A DNA stretch of 32,864 bases from Glomus cerebriforme. Taxonomy: Eukaryota; Glomeromycota; Glomeromycetes; Glomerales; Glomeraceae. Location: the NCBI GenBank assembly GCA_003550305.1, contig QKYT01000112.1:199368-232231 (forward strand). The letters run 5' to 3'. The notes beneath the pieces are model-generated. The model did no database searches. It was not told where the DNA came from and saw nothing but the letters and a program-made list of their open reading frames with translations. The translations under genes and the position numbers were made by a program. Positions 22,955 to 32,864 of the stretch are shown piece after piece; position 1 is the first letter of the stretch; each line of letters starts with the position of its first letter.

Positions 22955-23230
22955 CTACACCTTTAACCATGTGAGATAATTAGAGTAGTAAGCTTTGACT
23001 GGACCAGACGTAGTAATGAGTTGATTTAGCAAAGTCAAACTATCAATGAAAAGATTATAGACCTGAACGAAGTTAATTCACATCTCATTTTCAATTATAT
23101 AAATAATGTAGTCTTGAATGGACCAAGTAGAAGCCTTCCACTTCTTAAAATAATCGTGAACATTATTTACACTATCGTTGCAATGAAACTCAAAATGTTT
23201 TGTTGCTTAAAATTGTGGTTCACGATCCAT
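22955..23230 (-). pseudogene. Unknown coding remnant with two in-frame stops
   Basis: Unrecognised. On the minus strand a frame from ATG at 23230 to TAG at 22957-22955 spans 92 codons and is interrupted by only two stops. It has a strongly protein-like composition: HDYFKKWKASTWSIQDYIIY, then IENEM, stop, INFVQVYNLFIDSLTLLNQL and SGPVKAYYSNYLTWLK. The aromatic and Trp spacing looks like a degraded domain rather than chance. Further coding-like scraps lie upstream to about 23360. Confidence 0.45.
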
Positions 23231-23360
23231 AACAGAATAAACTTTTTGTGAACACATATGACGATCTATCAATATATGTTAAAATCTTAGTCACATATTA
23301 CCTAACAACTGGTTAGTTAATAAGGTAACAGTCAGCCGAGATGTCTCTAGCACTGCTGAT

Positions 23361-24363
23361 CATTAATTAATTTATTTTGTGTAATATATGAAAAAATTTT
23401 TCATTTTTACTTACGCTTAAAAGGTATATATTAACTATGACTTTTTATTCTAAAATAATGTTGTTTTAAGTTTTTAAGTATTTTATGACCTCTACCTTTA
23501 TAAATATTTAGTTATTGCACTTTAAATATTATGTAAATATGACCACTTATTTTAAAGATTCTTTTTAACTACAAAATATTATATTTTTAAATTTTCACAG
23601 ATATAAAGCATACATCAGAAACAAATAAAAATAATGGGTATTTAAAATGAAATTATTTTTTTGTACACCAATGCAATTAATATTTTTGAATAATAGCTTA
23701 ATATTTTTAAACTTCAAGCTTTTTTAAAAGCTTTTATAAAAAAAAAAATAATTAAAAATATGTTAGCAAAAAATCATTATTTAATTACATGATTTTTATT
23801 ATTACACAAATTTAATACCTATCAAAAAATCATCACAATGCACATATTGATCATAGGACATCTTGGCTGACTGGTAAGGATAAATCCTATACTCATACTC
23901 TTTAGTATATTTGATCCAGCAAAATAAATCCAGTTACTATTTTTTGGCAGTAGTGATAAGATGTTCCATTACCAATGATAACAGTTTTTTGCAAATTTTT
24001 ATTAATAATTTTTCGAATACATAGGAAATATAAAAAAGTGAAAATGCTAGAGAAGCAAAACAATATGATGCTATCAAAGAGAGAGGGAGTACTCACATTT
24101 ATGTAGTATCTATAGCTAATTTTTTTCTATCATTATATCTAACTATGAGATTCTATTTACAAATATGAAATAAATTATGTTTATGATTGAATTTATTGCA
24201 TAAATTAGGAGATTAGTAAAAAAAAATAATTCATACTTACCATTATATCTCATTTTTAGAATATTCAGTTTGAATATGATACTGCGCCAAACATTATATT
24301 TTTTTGATATGTGCCATTCATATGATGAGATTCATATGAATAATTTCACTGCATGCATGATGA
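23361..24363. other. AT-rich region without a supported gene
   Basis: Low-complexity sequence, then a slightly more complex stretch at about 23830-24100 with a short minus-strand open frame (23902-24096) that I cannot relate to anything. It lies downstream of the broken polymerase, where the missing palm part would be expected, but I see no polymerase motif. Confidence 0.4.
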
Positions 24364-26385
24364 TTATTATCGGCAAAGATGATATATATATGCATTCATA
24401 TTTTCATATATGATCCAGGAATTTGACTTGCTAGGGTTATAGTCAGAACATTGCGGATTATTTGCTTTGGCATATCGATGACTTACCATTGTCATACCAT
24501 CATGAATACCATTCTCAACTATTAGATACTCATCCATATCTGTCATAAGCTTGAGCTCAGCTTCACTACTCTTATATAATGAATTGATAAACATTCTTGG
24601 TACAGATACATAATAAGAAGGATCTAAGCCATCATCTTGCAAACACATAATAGTATAATTCATGACATCTGTTTTAAAGTATAGGTCATGATATTCTTCA
24701 AAATTCTTCATCTCGAATTCTTGCCATATTTTTTGCACATATTCATAATCTTTTTTGCTTATATTTTGCTAACTAAGAAGTGAATGAAAATTCTTTTTAG
24801 ATGGAAAACTTGTTCTGTCAAATTTTTTCTATGTATTTATCCAGTCATATGGAAAGACTCCTTTTCGAAAAAAAAGTTTAATCTTGTCTATTGAATAGCC
24901 TTTCTTGGTAAAATACTTAATAGTTAAAGAGAATTTTCAATTTCTCCACCTAGGCATTCTACTAATTTATCTAGTCCTATTTTCATATGTTGATAGCTAT
25001 CTAAGAACTGAAGCTGTCCTACGTTTATGGCCTTTCTGATATTCTCTAGAATGCATTTTAGCTTATCAGCCATGAATTTACTCACAACTTTCATGAGTGA
25101 ACGAGAGTTATAATCTTAGAAATTATGACAAATAAGAGGTACTTTAGTTTCAAAAGAGCCTATTCACAACTTTTTGTTACAAGCATCATGAGCTGGACCT
25201 TAGTACTTTCTATTTATATGATCATAATACTTTTTGAACTTTTTGATTAAGTGCACTTAAAGCTTTTCAGTATATTTTCTGTGCCTTTTTCTTTTTAGAA
25301 TATTCCTTTTCCATACATAATTCCCATTTTTTGATTTCTAATAAATTATGCTTTGCTTCTTCAAATTTTTGTACTACCTCTTGTGCTAGTTTTAAAAAAG
25401 GTTCCTTGCAAATTTGACTCATTGTATGCTTTAAAATCTCCTGGTGTCATTATCATTTTTGCAAATGTGAATAAATCTGCCTGAATATTTAAAAGCTTTT
25501 CTTCGATTCTTTTAATGAATTTTCATGATTTCATAATTAAGCAAACTGTCCATGTGAACAACTATATAGGAATAACCACATGGTTTATGCATCTGTATCC
25601 TTTCAGTAGAAGTTAATTTCATTTTCTCTTCTGGAGTTAGTTTTTCAGTCAAGAATTCTAGATTCTAGAAAATGTAATATGGATTTGGTTGTATATATTT
25701 GTAATTATAAAAGGCTTTGATACTCCTATTTTTTACTGGTATTTGTGGATACTGAAGAGCATTATTTAGATCCTTGCATTTTGGCAAATGTTCATTATAT
25801 CTTATCTCTGAAGAAAATATATGAAGGTAATAATAACAAATATATTTTTGTCTTTTATGCTTGCTATGATTGTACACTAACTTGTGAAGGTCTTTGATAA
25901 TACAGTAATGGCTCCTATCCTCTTTCGTAATTACTAAAAGATTTACAGGCCTATATTCTTTCCTTCTTCTTTCTGAAACATAATGAAACTCTAAACATTT
26001 ATTCTAATTGTGCTACTCATAGACATATAGGCTGATATCAGGATTATTTTCCTCAAATTTGCTATATACAGGAGTTGAGATGGATACTGGTACTAGAATG
26101 CCCTTCATGTTGAATTCTTTCACAAAACTTCCATATAGCTGATGTGAATTTCTTTCTGGATGAACCATAACCGGATGCAAAACTTCTAGAATATACCATC
26201 TAAAACATCAATTATCATTATTTTAAATATTAATAATTCTGTTATTACATTTTGGCAAAGTTTCAGGTATTGGTATATAAGCAGTAGGTTCAATTGGATT
26301 GAAATCAGATATTTCTATACTAAATTCTTTTATATAATCTCAGACATTTGATATATAGTCAGCTCTAACTGTTATGTTATTACTT
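24364..26385 (-). pseudogene. Protein-primed family-B DNA polymerase, broken and truncated
   Basis: Minus-strand remnant of a protein-primed type-B DNA polymerase of the kind found in Polinton/Maverick-like elements and linear plasmids. In order from 26385: an N-terminal part (RWYILEVLHPVMVHPERNS; NMKGILVPVSISTPVYSKF; NPDISLYVYE); a C2H2-like finger at about 25860-25790 (YICYYYLHIFSSE, second Cys replaced by Tyr); TPEEKMKLTSTERIQMHKPCG; an exonuclease region (ICHNF, DYNSRSLMKVVSKFMADKLK, FLDSYQHMKIGLDKLVECL); GVFPYDWINT; and a best-preserved open block 24738-24367 with NFEEYHDLYFKTDV and VSHRYAKANNPQ. The motif A segment reads IIYENMNAYIYH, with Asn where the catalytic Asp (IMYLDANNLYG type) is expected. 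Nothing of motifs B or C follows. At least ten stops or frameshifts break the frame. Confidence 0.85.
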
Positions 26386-26665
26386 GCTTATAAATTTTTT
26401 TCTTTAATTAATTATTTCCTATTTTTTTTACTTTTCGATCATAGAGTTGCTATCAAAGATAGTATTTTTAGACTTGTCAAAATGGTTCTAGCTATCCTTC
26501 ATATAGCTCTGAAAAAATATATCACTTACTTCATGTTCACAACTGATTTTTGCAAAATTAATTTGAGTTATATTTTCTTATCTCACAAATTGATAGATCA
26601 AGAAGAAACTGAAGCATTAAGTAATTATTAATTAATTTTTCAAAATTTAGTGATAAAAAAATAAG

Positions 26666-27013
26666 ATGATCGGTAAATATTCCTGCCCATATCTTAAGAA
26701 TACTGGGAATACTTGTGAAAATGCTTACATTCATTCTGAAGGGTGTCGATTCCATTGGAAAACTAAAAAATGGGTACTATGTTCTGATTGTGAAAAGCCT
26801 ACAGCCTCTGCTTGTAATCGATGCTCATTATATATCAGAGGCTATTATGTTATCCAATACTGTAATAGACTTCAATCAAAGATACGAGAAAGAACTTATG
26901 AGGAAATAATGGATGCCTATAAAGACTTGCTTATAAATCTTAATATTACTCTTTGTATCTATCTGATAAAAGTAGAAGAAGAAGAATATTATGATAGATA
27001 TTGGTCAGAATAA
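26666..27013 (+). CDS. Cys-rich zinc-binding-like protein, 115 aa
   Basis: Unnamed. An intact frame with ATG at 26666 and TAA at 27011-27013. Metal-binding candidates: Cys7, Cys17, Cys27, His30, then CSDC (39-42) and CNRC (50-53), a spacing compatible with a two-site zinc fold. A conserved-looking core GWK-type region (CRFHWKTKKWVLCSDCEKPT) leads into RCSLYIRGYYVIQYCNRL. The tail is charged (VEEEEYYDRYW). No signal peptide or membrane span. It lies head to head with the broken polymerase, about 280 bp from its N-terminal end, so it may be a Polinton-like element gene or a neighbouring family. An AATAAA follows at about 27022. An upstream plus-strand block (26452-26619) has coding-like composition and could be an earlier exon, but a stop lies between them. 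Confidence 0.6.
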   Translation: MIGKYSCPYLKNTGNTCENAYIHSEGCRFHWKTKKWVLCSDCEKPTASACNRCSLYIRGYYVIQYCNRLQSKIRERTYEEIMDAYKDLLINLNITLCIYLIKVEEEEYYDRYWSE

Positions 27014-27059
27014 GTATAGCAAATAAATGAAAAGATTATTTCAGCTAGTTTTATATCTT

Positions 27060-28617
27060 AATTTTAGCCAGAATTTTTCAATGAACATTTGCTAAATTCC
27101 TGGCAGGATGGAATCATTAGACTTTTTTAAATATACTAAATAATGAGTTGGCCCTATAAAAATAATTCCTGATATACATTTTTTATTAGATATATAAAGT
27201 TTCCATTAAATATTATTTCATTTTCGGGTGGCTCTTCTTCATCTTCATTATCATCAATAGATTTATTTTTGCTATAATTATCAGGTATTTCTTCACGTAA
27301 GACTGATGTTGAATCGCTAAGTTTAATTTGACTGGTTTTATTAAATTAATAAAAATAACAAAATGAATTCGATAAATACCTTAAATCTTTTTAATTGCAA
27401 TTCTAACAGTTTTCTGGAGACTTTAAGAGTATTTCTTTGCTAGCATTATTTAGTGATAGAAATGCAAAACTAGTGATATCTCTATTATGGTACTTTTAGT
27501 GAATAATCTATTATAACTATCTTTTACTTCCCTGAATTGCTTTCATTTCAGGATATCTTTCAAGTTTTTACAACTATTACTTGTCAATTGCAGTCTGCAT
27601 GTTTTGAGAATAGCTGAGACATGACTTCTTCTTTTTCATTTTTTGAATGAGCTATCATAAAATAAAAATAAAATTAAATATTTAAAAATTAACAATTAAC
27701 TGACATTAATTATCAGAGAATGATGTTTTCTGCTAAAGGTGTTGATCCATTTTTGTTCACCCAATTCGTGAATATAATTCAGATAATTCAAATTTAGCTA
27801 ATTTTCTAAGGATTATTTATATATTCATTCTATATAATATAGTGATAAATAACTTATGATATTAAATATCTAAATGTGATAATATAATACAAACTAAATA
27901 ATTACTTATGTTAAATACCTTTAAACTAAGTTCATTATTTTTATCATTGTTTAGTTTTTTTTACTGGAGTCTGAAGCCATAAAATTTTTTTAAGTGATGT
28001 TTTTTGCAATTCATATAAAACATCCTGTTTTATTAACATTATCTCAATATTATTAAGAGAGCCACAATTATCAGATGAAATTCATCTAATCATCAGGGTT
28101 GAATATTGACTTTAGGTGAGTTTAGCTGTAGGCAGTTCAACTATAGGTATTGAGCATCAACTTTGTTGTTTCTCAGTAGAGGTAAGTGATATTATTGGCA
28201 TGTGAGGTTGACTCATGATAATTTTTCTACTATCAACTGAATCAATAATTATCAGTAATATGGCCGATTGTTGAGATGATGATTATTAAGTAGATTGTTT
28301 GAGTTGAAGATGGTTGTGGGATGGTAGAGATAGATTGAGAAGAATTCAAAACTTCTTCTTTTTCTTCATTCTAGCATATGTTTCACAAGAACATTTTTCT
28401 ACATATTTATTCTTAAGTCTCTTGCACGTATTGCATCTCTTGCCTCTTGTAACTAAATAAAGCATTTAATGTGTATTAATGTTTATTAATATAATAATGT
28501 AATAGTTATTATTACCTTCTGTATTTTTTGATGAACTTTTATCACTATGTTCTTCATCTGATTTATGATATTTTTGAACACTTCTGAAAATTTAGCTCCT
28601 TGATGTTTATAAGGCAT
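27060..28617 (-). pseudogene. Broken gene with a Cys-rich motif and acidic block
   Basis: Not identified. On the minus strand ATG at 28617 starts exon 1 (28617-28516; MPYKHQGAKFSEVF, then shifted SDEEHSDKSSSKNTE), ending at a GTAATA donor. Exon 2 begins at 28452 after a TTTAG acceptor and reads VTRGKRCNTCKRLKNKYVEK followed by CSCETYARMKKKKK, a possible CxxC/CxC zinc site beside a nuclear-localisation-like basic run. Ser/Gln/Pro/Asn-rich low-complexity scraps follow, then coding-like pieces at 28070-27990 (IMLIKQDVLYELQKTSLKK) and 27660-27400. The last clear block, 27340-27170, is acidic (STSVLREEIPDNYSKNKSID, DDNEDEEEPPENEIIFNG). Several stops and frameshifts separate the blocks. Its position next to the polymerase remnant may mean one former large element. 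Confidence 0.45.
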
Positions 28618-28702
28618 TTTTAAAAAAAGAGTGTGAGAAAATGAGAAAATTTGAAAAATAAGTAAGAAAGCACTAATATTTTAAAAAAAGTGTGAGAGAA
28701 AA

Positions 28703-29140
28703 ATGGTACATCTGAAATCTGTGCCAGATTTGTGACGCAATAATTTTCAAAAAATACATAACAATTTTTTTCTTTGTCATAAAGCTTTAAATTTTTACTG
28801 TAGATGTAATTTCGGTTACTCTGCAAGTTTACTTATGCTTTGGAAGGAGGTTTAAAATGCCATTTTTGTCTTTACATATAAATGATTGATTTTTACCGTT
28901 TTTGCTGATTATTTTCAAAAATGAATTTGACAAAAATAAAATTTTTGTCAAATAAGTCAATAATGATATTTAAAACTGTTTTTAACACTCTAAGTAAACT
29001 TGCAGAGCAGCCGAAATTAGGTATATTTAATAACTTTTAAAAGTTATATTTTAATATAAAAAATTTTCTTTTTATAATTTTTTGTTGCACCACATCAGTT
29101 AACTGCATCACAAACCTGGCACAGATTTCAGACATGCCAT
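28703..29140. mobile_element. Inverted-repeat MITE, 438 bp
   Basis: The ends pair over about 40 bp: ATGGTACATCTGAAATCTGT on the left and ATGGCATGTCTGAAATCTGT reading inward from the right, both continuing with GCCAG. A second, inner pair is inverted too (ATTTCGGTTACTCTGCAAGT near 28811 against its complement near 29000). Two nested inverted pairs make it a foldback-type non-autonomous element. No clear target duplication. The left flank has a duplicated GTGTGAGAG/AAAATG motif at 28630 and 28690. Confidence 0.75.
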
Positions 29141-29485
29141 GTTCATTAAGTTTTTCATATCAATAAATTTTCTTTCATATTCAACGTATTCAATAAATAT
29201 TTTAATTTTAATATTACAGTAATAAGGTATTTAATTTTCTTATATTTAATAATTTCACACTGTAAAATAAAAAAATTTTGTACTACTGTATTTCAGAAAT
29301 GTCAAGTTAAAAATTAAAATTTTATTTAAATATATGCGCTATTTGTTAGATATGCCTAAAGTGTGATAAGTTTTATGGAAATTTATATCAATGTGAAGAA
29401 ATAAAAATAGTCTAGAGTAGAAAAGTCAAAGAAAGTAGTAAATTTTGCATAATGCAGGAGTTGATTCTGAATTTGTTAAATAGTT

Positions 29486-31885
29486 TTGAAAAAATCACAA
29501 AATTTGGAGATTTACTCAAATCAACCAAGTGTAAATATCTGTAAAAAATGTCTTAATAGATATGACTATTATAAAAGAAAAAACAAAAATCTAAATAAAA
29601 CTGAAAAAAAAATTATAATATTATCATCTAGTGCATTAAGAAAAGAAAGCAAAGAATTGAGTGAGTTTTGTTTTAAATACATTTATTACATTTATTTATA
29701 TTATTCTAACAATAATAATTGGAAATTGCTAAACATCACCTGGGTGATTGTCATCTAGGTAATCATCATCTGGGTTTTTTTTTCAAATATGTCACATGAT
29801 GTATAGGCTGATTTTTTTTAATTTGGCTAATTTTTGATCAGCTAAACTTAAATTTTATTGCAAAAGATTTTTTTTTTTGCAAACATATTTATTCAAAATA
29901 ATTTTATCTAATAAAATTTTTTAAAATTTAAAAGTCACACATTTATGATTTTATTTATTTTTAATGAAGTGATACAAAAAAAAGAAACAATAACAATAAA
30001 TAAAAAAGATAAGTAAATTATAATGATCAAAAAAAAAATCTAATAAAAAACAAAATAACAATGGAGTGATAGAAAGTAGTAATAGTAGATGAAAGGGAGT
30101 AAAAAGGAGTAATGGGAAGTAAAGAGGAACGAAGAGGAGTGATGGGAGACAAAGAGAAGTGATAGGAGATGAAGAGGAATGATGAGAGACGAAGAGGAGT
30201 GATAGAAGACGAAGAAGAGTAATGAGAGATGAAAAGGAGTGATAGGAGATGAAGAGGAGTAATGGAAGATGAAGAGGAGTAATGGGAGACGAAAAGGAGT
30301 AATGGGAAGTAAATAGGAAAGAAAAAGAGATAATGGAAAATAAAAAGATGTAATAAAAAATGATGGAAGACTGAAAAATGATAAGAGACAAAAAATAAAA
30401 AATAATCATGATAGAAGGTTGGGTAGCAAAAGATAATGATAGGAAGTCAAGTAAAAATAAAACCATAAAGTAAAAAAAAATGAAGTTAGTTAAAAATGAA
30501 ATATAAGATAGAAACAATAAAAAAAAAAAAATAAAAAATAAAAAACATACCTTTATTAATTGTAGAATCGAAAGAACTAAAAAATGAAATATAAAATATG
30601 AAACAGAAATAATAAAAACAAATAAAAAAAAATAAAAAAAAAGAGTAAGAAACGAAACTTAAAGTGAAAAACAACTAAACCTTAATTGCATAACTAGAAG
30701 GACTAAAGAACCTAAAAATAATAAAATAGAGTTAGTAAGAAATAAAGTGTAAGAATATAAGTTAAAAATAAAAATAAAAGAAAAAAAGAACTAAGAAAAC
30801 AAACCTATACTGTCAATAATATACAAATAAACATGATGTGATTATATGGCCAATCAAAAATATTAAATCTGCCATGTGATCAAAGACCTAGGTGACAATT
30901 GTCCAGGTAACAATCACCTAGGCAACAATCATCCAGATGACAATCACCCAGGCGATATTTAGCAATTTCCATAATAATTTATGATAATTCTATTTATAGC
31001 ATTCATTCCTTTATTATGCTATAATCAGTTTTCACAACCTTAAAAAAAACTTAAAGGGGCTATATCCATACTATTCAATTTAGATGATATTATAACCTTT
31101 GAAAATGTAGAAGAAGAAATCCTATTGAGATCAAGTTCTTTTCCTCTTTCATGAAAAAAAATAAAGCTTGGACTTATTTGCTATCAAACGTCAATAGCAA
31201 TCAAAGCTGATTATTTTGAAATAAAGTCTAAAGATTTGTTATTGCATTTGTTTCTGTAGTAAAAAGTAAAATAAATTTAACATTATGTATTTATCAAGAA
31301 AAAACAAAAAGAAAACAAACATCTACATCATATAGAAGTTGTGTTGTTATTAGTTATCAAGAAGAATTAACATTAATATCAAATAAAAAAGCACATACTA
31401 TAACTAAAGTGAGTATTATATTATTATTTATCTACTTTTTAATTTCACTAAACAATGGAATTTCATAGATTGCAAATGCAGATTCCAAAACAAGTTCAGA
31501 ATTAATTAAAATAAAAGAAACTATTTACAAAAATCTCAAGTCTTGTGCAATTCATGTGCAAGGATATTTGATGTTAAAGGATAGATGACACCTTAGTTTA
31601 AATGCAAAAATGATCAACAAGTATGCACGTGCTATTGTATGTCAATTATTATGCTTAATTTATGTAAAATAATAGACTGTATCTAATTATTTATATATTC
31701 TTATATTGTAAATGTTTGGAATGAAAGGTGTCGATAAAGACAATCCATCACAAATTCCAATATTCAATCAAAATAAATATAAACATACAAGCTCTAAACA
31801 AGTGAAATCTGAAAACAATGATATAAATATAATACAACATAGTAATGTAAATATATCACAATATAGTAAAAAGAGCGAAGGTTAT
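29486..31885 (+). pseudogene. Broken multi-exon gene with zinc-ribbon-like start, split by TIR copy B
   Basis: Plus-strand blocks: exon ending at 29660 (VNICKKCLNRYDYYKRKNK, a single-ribbon CxxC with a Lys-rich linker); donor GTGAGTTTTG; an intron that contains copy B; acceptor TTTATAG at 30999; exon 31000-31408 (GAISILFNLDDIITFENVEE; later LTLCIYQEKTKRKQTSTSYR and SCVVISYQEELTLISNKKAH); donor GTGAGTATTA; exon 31469-31636 (SSELIKIKETIYKNLKSCAI, VQGYLMLKD, MINKYARAI); and a final Asn/Gln/Ser-rich block from about 31715 (NPSQIPIFNQNKYKHTSSKQ). Stops and at least two frameshifts interrupt exon 2, and a TGA follows LMLKDR. I believe this belongs to a repeated, possibly transposon-derived gene family of Glomeromycotina, but I cannot name it. 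The start of the first exon is uncertain. Confidence 0.55.
29712..30979 (-). mobile_element. TIR element family 2, copy B, perfect 9-bp TSD
   Basis: The element is 29721-30970 (1250 bp), starting GGAAATTGCTAAACATC and ending GATATTTAGCAATTTCC. ATAATAATT occurs directly on both sides (29712-29720 and 30971-30979), a perfect 9-bp duplication. It is the reverse-orientation counterpart of copy A. The order on the minus strand is subterminal 15-bp units (four here, one in copy A), exon/intron-like modules (about 30830-30470), a minisatellite (about 30320-30060) and the far TIR with two subterminal units. It sits in an intron of the broken gene at 29486-31885. Confidence 0.9.
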
Positions 31886-31954
31886 AAATTATTTATTATA
31901 TTAAGTTTATAACTTTGCATTTATCCATTTAATTTTTTTTTTCAAACTAATATA

Positions 31955-32766
31955 CAGTCATCCCCCTCTATAATCACACCCTTCAGGACCACTAAATACT
32001 GTGATTATAGTGAGGTATTCTTATAAAAAGGGTTTTTACTATATAATCACATATATAATAAATTTTTATATTGGTATGATTATATTAAAAAATTTCTTAC
32101 TAAAAATATCTAAAAATAATATTATAATAAAAAATTTTTTTTTAAAAAAATCTTAAGTAAAATAACTATAATTTTTATTGTTTAATACAAAAATATTAGT
32201 GTGAAAACAAAAAATTTTTAAAAAAAACTTTATTTTCCTCCCACTTACCTACCGCCCGCAGCTTTATCATATAGTTTTTTAAGATTACGCAAACATGTAA
32301 TCTTTGTTATACAGTCACGTAAAAAAAATTACACAAATATAAAATGTTTATTTCAGTCACGTACACGAATATGTAATAAAATTACACAACTATAAAATGT
32401 TTATTTCAGTCACGTATACAAATATGTAAAAAGAATTACATAAGATTTTTTACGTGTTTACATGTTTTTTATTTATACTTCTTAATTAAAGTAAATTAAG
32501 GAGTAAATATAATTCTAAAAAAAGTGTTAATTTGTTAAAATACTTATATTAAATTTTTAATAATTTTATGTTAAATTTGATGAGTATATAATATNNNAAN
32601 TCCTATTNATGTGANTATAAAAAGGGAAATTTTTATATGTTAACTATTATATTGGGACNAATAATTNNTGTGATAGTGACTATAATCGATTTGTGACTAC
32701 AAANNAGGTATTTTANTATATAAAAATTCAGAACTAAAACTGATATGATTATATAGAGGTTGTGCT
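31955..32766. mobile_element. Probable pogo/mariner-like non-autonomous element
   Basis: The left end CAGTCATCCCCCTCTATAAT follows a TA. The right end, read on the minus strand, is AGCACAACCTCTATATAATC, also next to a TA (32767-32768). The ends are imperfect inverted repeats sharing a CTCTATAT/CTCTATAATCA core. Inside are a tandem repeat (32312-32450; TTTATTTCAGTCACGTA-type units at 32312, 32354 and 32407) and several Ns near 32595-32716. No transposase is visible. Boundaries are less certain than for the other elements. Confidence 0.55.
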
Positions 32767-32768
32767 TA

Positions 32769-32864
32769 ATTCCGCAGAATTCCCAAACGGTGACAGGTCG
32801 GCCTTTTTTCGCTTAGCGAGGGGTAGTGTTTTTAGTTAGATTTTCTTTATATGTATCTTATTAT
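32769..32864. other. Right edge of window
   Basis: Short stretch of higher GC (GACAGGTCGGCC, CGCTTAGCGAGGGG) of unknown nature, cut by the window end. Confidence 0.3.

Noticed and set aside
23902..24096. 64-codon minus-strand frame
   Set aside because: No recognisable motif; probably chance in AT-rich DNA downstream of the polymerase relic.
26374..26631. 85-codon plus-strand frame before the Cys-rich gene
   Set aside because: The part from 26452 looks mildly coding and could be an upstream exon, but the join to 26666 meets a stop and the first half is low-complexity. Not strong enough to list as a gene.
29951..30674. 188- and 62-codon minus-strand frames with Phe/Ser/Leu-rich translation
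   Set aside because: Counterpart of the copy A minisatellite and T-rich modules; not membrane proteins.

Overview
The window looks like nuclear DNA of an early-diverging fungus, most likely an arbuscular mycorrhizal fungus (Glomeromycotina, Rhizophagus-like). It is extremely AT-rich, has short GT..AG introns (about 65-120 nt), carries a fungal-type actin gene split by eight introns, and is packed with decayed transposons. Their transposase and polymerase remnants resemble families I associate with Rhizophagus genomes. The organism assignment is inference, since no database search was possible. Runs of N show it is draft sequence.

Only one gene is clearly intact: actin at 9303-11244 (+), 9 exons, exactly 375 codons plus stop. 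Two small intact reading frames may also be genes: a two-exon frame at 836-1209 (-) and a Cys-rich frame at 26666-27013 (+). Other coding signal is broken: a possible MULE C-terminal scrap (2721-2948), an acidic-tailed gene (6365-7357), a MULE transposase gene (16444-20252), an unknown fragment (22955-23230), a protein-primed type-B DNA polymerase (24364-26385), a Cys-rich/acidic gene (27060-28617), and a zinc-ribbon-like gene (29486-31885).

The rest is mainly terminal-inverted-repeat (TIR) elements and repeats. From left to right: a near-perfect 553-bp foldback (1318-1870); a 1.24-kb TIR element with a 10-bp target duplication holding a tandem array of exon-like modules (4021-5260); three copies of a 0.36-kb MITE family (5759, 11709, 22508); a minus-strand array of about 14 exon-like modules (13480-15070); a MULE (16071-20656) with a 9-bp target duplication, itself carrying a nested TA-flanked MITE; two copies of a 1.25-1.4 kb TIR element with 9-bp target duplications (20876-22271 and 29721-30970); a 438-bp inverted-repeat MITE (28703-29140); and a TA-flanked pogo/mariner-like element (31955-32766).

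The most unusual signal is recurrent. Three unrelated tandem arrays, two inside TIR elements, are built from units of about 100-190 bp. Each unit looks like a micro-exon followed by a small spliceosomal intron: GT-type donor, TACTAAC/TTAAC-like branch site, pyrimidine tract, AG acceptor. In the first array four consecutive modules have exon-like parts of exactly 57 nt. Their best frame gives a repeated 19-residue hydrophilic peptide ending in Lys-Arg, but every unit has at least one in-frame stop. These arrays may be transposon-captured or transposon-born micro-exon genes, and they are the best candidates here for an undescribed system.
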